A stretch of DNA of 64,000 nucleotides from Gigaspora rosea (taxonomy: Eukaryota; Glomeromycota; Glomeromycetes; Diversisporales; Gigasporaceae), in contig QKWP01000064.1 of the NCBI GenBank assembly GCA_003550325.1, forward strand, positions 122,316-186,315. Reading direction: 5' to 3'. A model generated the notes under the pieces. That model saw only the letters and a program-made list of their open reading frames with translations, was not told where the DNA came from and ran no database searches. Each line of letters starts with the position of its first letter. Position 1 is the first letter of the stretch. Of the stretch, positions 46,280-56,454 are shown one piece after another. Made by a program: the position numbers and the translations under genes.

Positions 46280-47920
46280 AATTATAGATAGCGACCCAGC
46301 GCCATGGCGAGCCTTATATGATTGGCCAATCACATTAAAGATTGATGATCATATAAATAAAATTTTTTTTATTTATTTGTTTTTTTTTATTTTAATACTG
46401 TATTTATTTTTTAGAACCGTCGTCGCTTAGAGCCTTGACTTTGAATAAAGGTATGGCTGTTCTTCGTTTTTTTTTTCTTTTTTTTTTTTACTACAGTACT
46501 AACGTTCTTACATTTAGAATGAATGTAGTACGAATAGAATGTGCTAGAAAGAACATAGCACGGTAGATAGTTTTTTTTTATATATATATTATTTTATTGC
46601 ATTATTAACGTTCTTATGTTCTTTTCATTAGAACAGACGTAGCACGGTAGTTGGATAGAATGGACGTAGCACAATAGATGTAGCACGGTCACGGTAAATT
46701 TTTTTTGTTTTTTTTTAATTAATTTATTACACTACTAACGTTATTACGTTCTTTTCTTTAGAACGAACGTAGTATGATTGGAATGTGCTAAAATGGATGT
46801 AGCATGGTAAATAGTTTTTTTTTATAAATTAGTTTATTACAGTACTAACGTTTTTACGTTCTTTTCTTTAGAACGATCATAGTACAATTGGACGGAACGT
46901 AGCTAGAACGGACGAACGTAATACGGTAGATAGTTTTTTTTTTATATTAGTTTATTACATTATTAACGTTCTTATGTCCTTTTCTTTAGAACGGACGTAA
47001 CAAGAACGGACGTGGCACGGTCACGGTGGTAGAATTTTTTTTTTATATATATATACTAACGTTCTTACGTTCTTTCTTTTAGAACGAACATAGTACGACT
47101 AGACGTGCGTGCTAAAACGAACATAGCACGGTCACGGTAATTTTTTTTTTATATATATACAGTACTAATGTTCTTACGTTCTTTCCTTTAGAACGAACGT
47201 AGCACAACTAGACGTGCGTGCTAGAACGAACATAGCACGGTCACGGTAATTTTTATTTTTATTTTTATTTTTTTATATACAGTACTGACGTTCTTACATT
47301 TTTTTCTTTAGAACAAACATAGTACGACTAGACGTGTGTGCTAGAACGAACGTAGCACGGTCACGGTAATTTTTTTTATATACAGTACTAACGTTCTTAG
47401 TTTTTTCCTTTAGAACGAACGTAGTATGACTAGATGTGCGTGCTAGAATGAACGTAGCACGATCACGGTAAATTTGTTTTTTTTTTATATATATAATTAG
47501 TACTAATGTTCTTCGTTCTTTTCTTTAGAACGGACATAGTACGGATCGTAGCTAGAACGGGCATAGCACGAAAGTTAGTTTTTTTTTATATATATATGTA
47601 CAGTACTAACGTTTCATCTTTTTTTTAGAACGAACATAGTACGATTGTTTAGTTAGTATGAGGCGTAGCAGTAGTATAGTAGTTAGTAGTAGTTAGTTAG
47701 CATAATATGTAGCACAATAGTAGAAATCGGGTTTTTTCGTATTTTTTTCATTTTTTGTATTTTTTTTTAATTTTTTTGTAATTTTTTGTATTTTTTTTTA
47801 ATTTTTTTAATTTTTTTTTGTTTTTTTTTTTAATTTTTTTAAGTAAAACATATGGACTCACGTGATCGATTTTGATTGGTCGATCACGGGGTCGCCATAG
47901 CGATGTGTCGCCATAAAATA
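46280..47920. mobile_element. Nested inverted-repeat element around the satellite
   Basis: Left GATAGCGACCCAGCGCCATG GCGA ... ATTGGCCAATCA and right TGATTGGTCGATCACGGGGTCGCCATAGCGATGTGTCGCCAT (given in part) are diverged inverted copies. They enclose the 46490-47690 satellite. Boundaries approximate. Confidence 0.6.
46490..47690 (+). repeat. About 100-bp satellite, ten or more copies
   Basis: Units share the order T-run, ATATATATACAGTACTAACG, TTCTTACGTTCTTTTCTTTA, GAACGAACGTAGTACGACTA, GACGTGCGTGCTAGAACGAA, C(A/G)TAGCACGGTCACGGTAA. TTCTTACGTTCTTT.CTTTAGAACGAACGTA is a partial palindrome within each unit. Divergence between units is moderate and often C/T or G/A. Confidence 0.88.
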
Positions 47921-48413
47921 ACGCCCTTTTTTTAATTCAGTTTAATTATATTTTAATTTATTTTAAATTTATTTATTTTTTTTTTAATTAATTTATTTTT
48001 TTATTTTAATTCGTTTGTTATTTAGTTTTTTTTACTTTCTAACTTATTTTTTTAAAATTTGTTCAATTTTAATTTTTTTTTAAATTATTTTTTGTAATCA
48101 TAATAATTTATTTTATTTTTTATTTATTTATTTAAATTAATTATTTTAAATTATTTTTTTTTATTTCAGGTAAAATAAAGAAACTCCTAGAAGAAACCTT
48201 TGCAAAGATGAAGTTTTCTAGCGAAAGAACATGGAGCACTACTCCGTCACACTAGTTTTAAGGTTTGGATTTATTTTCATTTTCTAATTGGTTTCTTTTT
48301 TATATTTTATATTTTATTTTATAATACATAATTAATTCTATACTATCTAAAACTCAACCCCGCACTAAAACTAAAACTAACCTTAACACTACAATCTAAC
48401 CTCTACCTAGACT

Positions 48414-48530
48414 ATCTAACCCTATCCCTTATCTAACCCTATCCCTTATCTAACCCTATCCCTTATCTAACCCTATCCCTTATCTAACCCTATCCCTTAT
48501 TTAACCCTATCCCTTATCTAACACTAACCC
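48414..48530 (+). repeat. 17-bp minisatellite ATCTAACCCTATCCCTT
   Basis: Six full units and a partial one, almost perfect. It contains TAACCC, which looks telomere-like, but the period is 17 and the array is internal. Confidence 0.95.
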
Positions 48531-49060
48531 TCATTAAAAACCCATTAACAACATCAATTATAGCGCTACGACATCTAGCGAACGTTACAAATGACGAAAT
48601 GACAAAACAAGGAAACGACGAAGCAAGAAAACAACGAAATGACGACACTAGAAAAAAAATAAAAATAAAAACACTACGACAGTACAAGAAAACAAAGACA
48701 TGACAAAACGATAATAGAAGAAAAAAAAGTAAACTGCCGCTAATAAAATGATAACCGCACCTTATCTACGACAAGTGAAAACACAACGACAGCAATTGCA
48801 ACACCAAACCAATGACGAAACCAAGGATAAAACCGAAGACAATACCAATAGCGAAGAGAGGCGACAATACTAACAGCGAAGAGAAGCGACAACACTAACA
48901 ACGAACAGCGACATTAAAAAAAAAGGTTGGTTAAAAAAAAAAAAGGAGCTGTGTATTTATTTTTTTATGTTGATCTGTGTTACAGGAAAGTGCCCACGTG
49001 ATCACATGATCCCGACCTAAGACCGGAGATTGATTGTTCACATGACCCAGAAAATCTCAC

Positions 49061-49654
49061 CTACTATCTGTCTGTTTTCTTTGTCTTTCTTATCTTTTTT
49101 TATTTTATTTTAGTATATATTTGGTTTGCCATTTTAGGTGTTGTAGTATTTTCCCTCTTTTTTTACTTTCCTTTTTATTTTTGTAAATCTTGTTTTTCGT
49201 AAAAACTTAACCTAGAGGCTAGATAAGGAAGATTAAGGAAAAGTTGGCAATCTTGATAGGTAGTGTGATTGCCTGCTAGTGATAGAAGGGCACAAATTTT
49301 TAGTAAATTGAGAATCCGAATTGAGGCAAAGAATTGCTATGCAGGTCGCATCTGAATATTAGGTTGGGTAAGCTTTCTGTTAAAGTAGTCTGTCAATTTG
49401 TATAAGCAGTCTTTATATAATAAAGTTTACAGACACAGAGGGCAAAATTGCCAAATTAGAAAAAAACAAAAAACTCTAAAGTTGTTGCTCTACTACTTTT
49501 TTTATAATAACAAAGTCTTTTATTCAAATAGTAAATCTATAAAGAGAATCTTTTTTTCAATCTATTTCAGTTCTTCTCATATATGATTTGAAACTCTGCA
49601 TTCAGATTGTTTTTAGATAGAATTTTTGTTATGTACAAGTTAGTGATACAAATC
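49061..49654. other. Spacer between elements A and the ATTGATTAG array
   Basis: No gene recognised. A 62-codon frame at 49398-49586 is not supported. Confidence 0.4.
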
Positions 49655-49877
49655 AATAAAAATTCTCTAATCGATTAGTTGGTAATCATCTTATCCAATT
49701 AATCAAATAATTGATTTTTATTCAGCTAATTGATTAGTTGACCAATCAATTAGTAAATAATTGATTAATCAACAAATTGATTAATCGATTAATTGAATAA
49801 TCGACCAATTGATTAATCGATTAATTGATTAGTTGATTAATCGATTAATTAACCAATTGATTAATTGATTAGTTGAC
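49655..49877. repeat. ATTGATTAGTTGA palindromic array
   Basis: About 220 bp of interspersed ATTGATTA / TAATCAAT / ATCGATTAA units in both orientations. Similar units occur right after element B (51950-51985), so B appears to have inserted into this array. They also occur at the ends of the hAT at 56455-58967. Confidence 0.8.
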
Positions 49878-50325
49878 AAGAGTGCCAGGATGTAGGTGAG
49901 ATTTTCTGGGTTACGTGACAATCTGATCTCTGATCCAGATCGGGATCCCATGATCCGGAATAGTCAAAATTTGACTCTCCGATTGGCTATTTCCTCTCCA
50001 GGTGTGTGTTGTATTATCCGTACAAATAAGTGATCCGCCCAACAACCAACACAACAACACGCACACAAGAAACAAGCAAATTTTTTTTTTCTTCTTTCTT
50101 TCTTTCTTTAATCATTTTACATTTTTTTTTTTCTTCTAATCATTTTTATTTTTTTTTTTTAGTTGTTTTTATTTTTTATTTTTTATTTTTTTTTAATCAG
50201 TTTTATTTTTTATTTTTTATTTTTTTTTAATCGTTTTTTTTTTAATTTTTTATTTTATTTATTTAATTTGGTTTATTTTTTTAAAATTTTTTATTTTTTT
50301 TTTTAATTTAAATTTTTTTATTTAT

Positions 50326-50419
50326 NNNNNNNNNNNNNNNNNNNNNNNNNNNNNNNNNNNNNNNNNNNNNNNNNNNNNNNNNNNNNNNNNNNNNNNNNNN
50401 NNNNNNNNNNNNNNNNNNN
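50326..50419. other. Assembly gap (94 N)
   Basis: Run of N within a T-rich tract of element B; the true length of the low-complexity sequence is unknown. Confidence 1.
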
Positions 50420-51574
50420 ATTTTTTTTTTTTTTTTTTTCATTAATTGTTAATTTTTTTTTTTATTTGTTTTAATTTATTTATTTATTTAGTTTTTATAT
50501 TCGTCATTTTTTTTTAATTTATTTAATTTTTTTATTTAATTTTAAATAATTCGGTATAATTTCATTTATTTTATTTATTTATTTAATTAAATATTTATTT
50601 ACATTATTTTTTTTATTTTTGGAAAAATAATTATCGGACCAAGATTAGAAGAATTACGACGAATAAAAGCTCTTATTTTATTGAATCGTTTCATCACAGA
50701 CTAAATAAACACACGAGGGGACAACCTAACCAAATAATACTAACTAACTTACCCTAACCTACCAACTAACTTAGGGCGCTGCCAGGAATCAGCTGATTTG
50801 ATTTTGGCCAAAACTTTGACCCCCCCTATTTTAGTCAGGTCTTCATATTAAATTTCCAGTTTTTTAGCTGACCCTAGGAAATCAGCTGATTTCTGGCCCT
50901 CCCCTTACTCTAACCTACTAACTAACTTACCCTAATCCTCCTAACAACCAATTTACTCTAAGGGCAGTGTCATTAATCACCTGATTATTTTTTATTAGAG
51001 GCCTAACCCCTCCCTCTTCCTTAATATATAAATAGTCAGGTTCTTATATATAATTTTGACTTTTTTTTTACCCCCCTCCCCCCCTAAAAAATCACCTGAT
51101 TTTTGTTACTCCCCTAACCCTACAAGAAGCAACAATACCTCCAATCATGACGAAATAGCCACTACAAACACAACACGAATAATAGTAGCACTATTTATAA
51201 CTACGCATAAAATGACGACTACAGAAAGAAGTAGAAAAGTTAAATATGTAACAAATAAAAAAAATCAAACGACGAAATCTACACCAAATAACGCGTCACT
51301 AACATAATTGCAGCGGCACGAAACTGAAACCAACGATTATAAAAAAAAGGTGGAGGAACAACAAAATTCATTCCAAGACAACACAAATCATACGATACCT
51401 ACCACAGCAGCAGCACGAAACCGAAATCAACAAAGATAGAAAGTAGAGATTCGACAACAAAAAAATACCAGCGAAACTCCACCCAAAGGCAACTTACCTA
51501 TAACGGCGATACAGCACCTATTACAACTCCACCCAAAGGCAACTCAATTATAGCGGCGACATAGCACCTATTAT

Positions 51575-51745
51575 GATTCCAGTAACTACAACTCTATTGA
51601 CAACAACTCCAGTAACGATGACTCCATTAATAACGACTCTGTTGACGACGACTCTATTAACAATGACTAAATTAACAATGACTCCATTAATAATGACTCC
51701 ATTAACGACGACTCCATTAACGACGACTCCAACTACGGCGAAATT
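51575..51745 (+). repeat. 15-bp minisatellite ACGACTCCATTAACG
   Basis: About eleven degenerate units of the form A(C/A)(G/A)A(C/T)(G/A)ACT(C)C(A/T)(A/G)TT(A/G). The 60-codon Thr/Leu/Pro frame across it is a translation of the repeat. Confidence 0.85.
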
Positions 51746-51942
51746 AAATCATTAACTGTTATTTAAAAAAAAAGACACCCAAAAAAAATTAGCCAAATAT
51801 AACAAAAAAATAAAAATAAAAAAAAAAGATTATCTGGGTACACGAACATGATCATCACTAATATAGGGTAATGTGATAATAATCCGGAGTAGGGTTGGCA
51901 AGTCGGCGTCCACATGACCCAGAAAATCTCATCTACATCCTG

Positions 51943-53132
51943 TATCTGTCATTAGTTGACTATTCGATTATCAACTAATTGAATTTTATATAGTTTAGAG
52001 TACTTTATCCGGATATCTAGGTATTGTTATGCCCAGAATTAGGAGAACAATATTAAGTGAGCTTTTGGGCATAGCAAAATGGATATTTTATAAGGGATTT
52101 GGTGGTTATTAAAGAAAGTATTAAGTTAATATAAAATTTATTGGAATTATAGAATATATAGTTTATTTTATTAATTTGATTACATCACGTAATGAACATT
52201 ATTGTGCAATTAATAAACCCTACTCTAATTTAACTATGTATTCTATTCCAATTTACTATAACGCTAACCCTAATTATCATTGCATTACAAAAAAAGCCAC
52301 AAACCTAGCCCTGATAATCTTAAACGATTATTGCATTATAAAGAAACTCACAACTTAACCCTAATAATCCTAAACTATTGTTGTATTACAAAGAAACCCA
52401 CTACTGCCTATTAAACAAACAAAAGATAAACCAAAGTACCAACTGTTTAAATAAACTCATAGTTAATTAGCAAACAAACCTTTAAACTATACTATTGCAG
52501 TGGATCGTATTATTTTGCTAACAATCACTTTACTAATATAACATTTTACCAACAAATACTCACCAACAAGTTCATTTTGCCGACAGTTTGTTTCACAAAA
52601 GTTCATTTCACTAACAAGTTTTTTTCAAAAAGCACACTAACTTTAGCTCTAATACTACCTAATTTTACTTTGACCCTAACAACAATAACCAGAATTACTT
52701 TGTTAGTGAAATGAGCTTTAGTGAAATAAACTGCCGGTAAAATGAACTTATTAGCGAATAATTGTTAGTGAAATGTTATGTTGATGAAATGATTGTCGAT
52801 TAATTGATTGCTACCCATTGCAGCACCAAAAAGCATCACAAAGGTAATGATGATGAAATGAAATGACAGCACCAAAGAAAAACATTACCAATATACATTG
52901 ACAACAACAAATGATAGATAGTTAGGGTGAAAAAAATGCACTAGCATACAACAACTCCAAGCAAAAGCATTGAGATAATTTGAAATAATTATAGCAACTT
53001 AGAAAACACTACTGATTAGCGGCACCAATAAATGACAACACCAACACTAACAAATAACGATACTGGAAAGAAAGAGAGAAAGCTAAAAAAAAACAACTAG
53101 ATAAGTACTTGATAAAGATATACAAGGGGTTA
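51943..53132. other. Intergenic with one MITE
   Basis: Contains the inverted-repeat element at 52494-52825, a TATGCCCA...TGGGCATA hairpin near 52029-52076, and CACCAA/GACAAC-type short repeats near 52830-53060. No gene recognised. Confidence 0.4.
52494..52825. mobile_element. MITE with arms of about 125 bp
   Basis: TTGCAGTGGATCGTATTATT ... GTTCATTTCACTAACAAG in the left arm pairs, with about a quarter of positions different, with the right arm ending CTACCCATTGCAGC. Both arms repeat a 20-bp TTCA(T)TT(T)(C/A)(A/C)(C/T)(T/C)AACAA motif. Old, diverged. Confidence 0.7.
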
Positions 53133-53378
53133 CTATTGCATTGTGAACACTTTTTGAATTGTAATTACACGAATCGGATAAGTAACCATAGCATAAAATT
53201 AATATTATATGTTCAGTAAATCACACAGTATAATATACTAAAATTTTGTGCAATTTTAAAAGTAGCATTTTTGGATTAGTACAAAGATCAATTTTTTGGA
53301 ATTTTTTTAGAATCACTTTAAATTTTGCACAAATATTGTACAACACCAAGGTAATATAACGCAATATAAAAAGAGGTG

Positions 53379-53544
53379 TAAGGTGTGCTATTATCATATA
53401 TTATTTTTTACTTAGTAGCTACTTCTATCTATATATGGTATGATCATTTTATCTAATTTTGATTGATTAATATAATACATAGACATAATCACTACCTCCA
53501 ACTATGTATCCATGGTAAAAATCATGTGATAAATAGCATGCTTA
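53379..53544. mobile_element. MITE, relative of 32579-33176
   Basis: 166 bp: TAAGGTGTGCTATTATCATA ... and ... ATGTGATAAATAGCATGCTTA. The interior ATCTATATATGGTATGATCA and CCAACTATGTATCCATGGTA match the element at 32579. Nested upstream of the transposase fragment. Confidence 0.8.
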
Positions 53545-53573
53545 TAAACTAAAAAAAAATTTTTCTCACAAAT

Positions 53574-53855
53574 ATGGGTAGTATAAAAGATTTGATAGAA
53601 AGGCAACGTGAAGCAATAATTTATATCTAAAAATGTGGAAATTCACTTCATACCATTGCAGTAGCAGTTGGCTGCTACAAAACTTCTGTAGGGAACATCA
53701 TAGAAGAGTGCAAAAGGTTGGGTATGAAGGCACAAAAAAAAAAGACTGGACAGTTAAAAATCTTACCACCGGAACTTTGCTATCTGCTGGTCTATAGCAT
53801 AATCAATCAGCTTAATGCTTGTATAGAAGATAGCAGGGAACCCATTGATTATTAA
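53574..53855 (+). pseudogene. Tc1-like transposase HTH fragment
   Basis: 94 codons from ATG to TAA with an in-frame TAA at codon 19. After it, NSLHTIAVAVGCYKTSVGNI is a helix-turn-helix of the type that starts Tc1/mariner transposases. The catalytic DDE part is absent, so this is a deletion derivative. Between the element's TIRs it is the only coding remnant. Confidence 0.6.
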
Positions 53856-54101
53856 AATATAATTAGTTTTTTTTTTGTTAAAAAAAATGTAAAAAAAAAA
53901 GTAAAAATTCGAACCTTCGTACTAATAAAAAAACTATGATTTTGGTAATTTTATATAATTTCTGTGCGATTTAATGAAACTGTATAAAATTTTAGTATGT
54001 TATACCGTGAGATCTACTGAACACATGATATAAATTTTGTGCTACAGTTACTTAACCAATTTCGAGTAATTACAATTCAAAAAGTGTTCACTATGCAATG
54101 G

Positions 54102-54693
54102 TAGCCTTCTGTATATATGTATATATACACATATATACATCAACGGCACTGCTAACAATTCTGAAAACTATAGCAAAATCATGACCACCAACACAACAAC
54201 AATTAACAACATAAAAATCTATAGTGAAATCACAACCACCAATAACATGAGCTATAGCAAAATCAGCTACTAGCAGATTAACGAGGTTTTAACAACTCTT
54301 GTGACAGCACTAGCAATGGCACCAATGATGATGCTTAAATATAATATACTGGTAAAGAGGATAAAGAGTTAGCTAAAAAGAAAAAAAAAGTGCCTGACTG
54401 TATTTAGTCAATAAAATTATCACAGGTCCAGTCCAGTCCATATATCTATGTCTGTGTCTGCATGACAATACTGCTATATGGTACTCACAGCATACTACAC
54501 TGTGATATTCCATACTGAAGTATTTGTATAATTGACTAATTGATTAATTACTAATTCGAATAAAATTAGTACTATAGCTATATTATTACTACCATCGGGA
54601 AAATAAATAAAGTGCAGATCTGTACAAATCTGCGACCCTGGAAAATTTTAACAAATTTTGCAATAACTTGTGATCCAGTGGTCCAAATTTAAC
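54102..54693. other. Intergenic
   Basis: AT-rich with CACCAA-type short repeats; no gene recognised. Confidence 0.35.
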
Positions 54694-55218
54694 GATTTTG
54701 GTACCATTTAATTCGTCTCGATGAGACAGATCGAATGGTACCAAAATCGTTGATTTCCAATTACTAAAATACAAGAAAATTCTATTTATGTGAATTTTAT
54801 AAACATCGAACGATCTTGCCAACCAGTGGTCCAAATTTAATGATTTTGGTACCATTCGATTCCTCTCGATAAGACGGTTCGAATGGTACTAAAAACGTTA
54901 AAATTGGATTACTGGTTAACAAGTTATTTGTAAAAAACGATTTGCGGCGCAGTTCTGTGCAGAAATTTACATTTCTTTTTTAAATTTCTGCGCAGAACTG
55001 CACCGCAAATCGTTTTTTACGGATAACTTGTTAACCAGTGATTCAATTTTGGCATTTTTGGTACCATTTGAACTGTCTTATCAAGAGAAATTGAATGATA
55101 CCAAAATCATTAATTTTGGACCACTGGTTGGCAAGATTGTTCGATGTTTATAAAATTTACATAAATAGGATTTTCATGTGTTCTAAGTGATTGGAAATCA
55201 ACGATTTTGATACCATTC
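54694..55218. mobile_element. Complex fold-back element, hairpins within arms
   Basis: Large hairpin centred near 54975 (TTCTG(T/C)GCAGAAATTTACAT / AAATTTCTGCGCAGAA, beside CGATTTGCGG). Each arm of about 210 bp carries smaller palindromes built on GATTTTGGTACCATTCGA, a (C/T)CTCGAT.AGAC turn, and the inverse. GGTCCAAATT and TTGCCAACCAGTGGTCC recur on both sides. No coding region. Confidence 0.85.
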
Positions 55219-56454
55219 GATATTAATCGATATATATCAGATATGATATCAATTAATAATTATTATATTCACATAATGCAAATTTTAAACGTTTTACAGG
55301 TTTTTGCAAGTTTTCGCAATTTTTTAATATAAAATTTTACTTTTTTATTTATTATTATTATATTTTAAAATATTACATATTTTATTATGTATTATTATAA
55401 AAAAATGCCAAAAAAAAATAAATCCAAAAAAAACGAAACCAAAAAAAATTAAAAAAATGAAAACAAAAAAAATAAACTATTATATTCCTTATATTCGCTT
55501 ATATTCGCTTATATTCGTTTATATTCGCTTATATTCATTTATATTTGCTACTTTTTGCAAAGTGCCAGAAAGTTAGATCGTTTTCTTGCAAAGTTCTGAA
55601 AGAAGTAGGAATAAATAAAATAAAATTAAAAAAATAAGTAAAAAAACAAACAAAAAACAAACTGAAAAAATAACAAAAAAAAACAAAAATAAAAAAAATA
55701 AACTATTATATTTCGCTCATATTCGCTTATATTCGATTATATTCGTCCATATTCATGACTTCCTGCAAAGTGCCAGAGATGTTAGAATTGGTGTTCTTGT
55801 AAAGTGCCGTAAAAGTTAAGCTGTTTTCTTGCAAAGTTCTAAAAGAAGTAAAGGATAAATATAATAAAATAAAATAAAATAAAATTAAAAAATAAGTAAA
55901 AAAAAAAGAAAACAAACAAACAAAAATGTAAACAAACTAAATAAAAAATAAACAAAGCCCCAAATCTCCATTTCAAGTTTGTGTTTTGCAATTCAGAAAT
56001 CATCAAAGGTTTTCACAAAGTGCCAGAATAAAATAAATTAATAAAAATAAAAACAAAAACAAAAAACATAAAACGAAAAATAAATAAAACGAAACCTTGC
56101 AAAAACTTGCAAAAACTTGCAAAAATCTGCATTTTTGAACTTTCAAATTGCTGGAGAAAGGTGTTGTGTGTTCTTGCAAAGTTTTGAAAGGCTGTGTTGG
56201 CTTGCACAAAGTGCTGGAAAGTCATTGAATTTCTTGCAAAGTACTAGTAGTAAAGTGTAAAAATAAAGTAAAAAAAATTAAAAAATAAAAAAAAATATAA
56301 TAAAAAAAAACAAAATGAAACTAAACGAAACTAAACGAAACTAAATGAACCCAAAAAAAAAACAAAAGGAAAACAAAAAAACAATGTAAAATTGATAGAA
56401 GATCGAAATTATAACCAAAAAAAAATAAACAAAAATCTAATCTGATCTTGTAGT
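55219..56454 (+). repeat. A-rich tract with degenerate about 200-bp repeats
   Basis: A-dominated low-complexity sequence. Embedded are (a) TTATATTCGCT units, 11 bp, at 55482-55550 and 55700-55755; and (b) TTGCAAAGTGCCAGAAAGTTAG-like blocks (shown in part) near 55555, 55752, 55800, 56013 and 56170-56245, each followed by AAAATAAAATAAAA. Frames here are artefacts. Confidence 0.7.

Larger units (their letters stand above)
45612..49060. mobile_element. Large inverted-repeat element A with internal satellite
   Basis: Ends GTGATTTTCTGGGTCACGTG and its inverse (CACATGACCCAGAAAATCTCAC in part). The next bases also pair (GATCTCC..TCC..GTCGGGATC versus GATCCCGAC..). About 3.4 kb, no coding region. Internally: a conserved TGATC(C)GGAATAGT...GGCTATTTC block, a 500-bp T-rich run, a nested inverted-repeat element (46280-47920) with a 100-bp satellite, a 17-bp minisatellite (48414-48530) and an ACGAC-rich stretch (48540-48910). 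A second member is at 49886-51942. Confidence 0.8.
49886..51942. mobile_element. Large inverted-repeat element B
   Basis: Ends CAGGATGTAGGTGAGATTTT CTGGGT and the inverse ACCCAGAAAATCTCATCTAC ATCCTG, a 26-bp TIR with one mismatch. The left interior is nearly identical to element A (TGATCCGGAATAGTCAAAAT, GGCTATTTCCTCTCCAGGTG, CAAATAAGTGATCC). It has T-rich tracts, the assembly gap, ACGAC-rich sequence and a 15-bp minisatellite. No coding region, no clear target duplication. Confidence 0.82.
53133..54101. mobile_element. Tc1/mariner element relic, TA TSD
   Basis: Ends C(T/C)ATTGCAT(T/A)GTGAACACTT, inverted at 54101, with TA on both sides (53131-53132, 54102-54103). Inverted similarity continues for about 160 bp (TTGAATTGTAATTAC, GTGTGATTTA-like, CTAAAATTTT). 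It carries a transposase N-terminal fragment and a nested MITE. Confidence 0.85.

Noticed and set aside
48414-48530. Telomere
   Set aside because: The period is 17, not 6, and unique sequence and elements lie on both sides.
50030-50230. 66-codon Phe/Tyr-rich frame, and similar ones at 45686 and 55727
   Set aside because: Poly-T or poly-A tracts read as Phe or Lys; no coding signal.
51573-51755. 60-codon Thr/Leu/Pro protein
   Set aside because: Direct translation of a 15-bp minisatellite.
54589-54855. 88-codon minus-strand frame
   Set aside because: Overlaps the fold-back element; the sequence is explained by nested palindromes.
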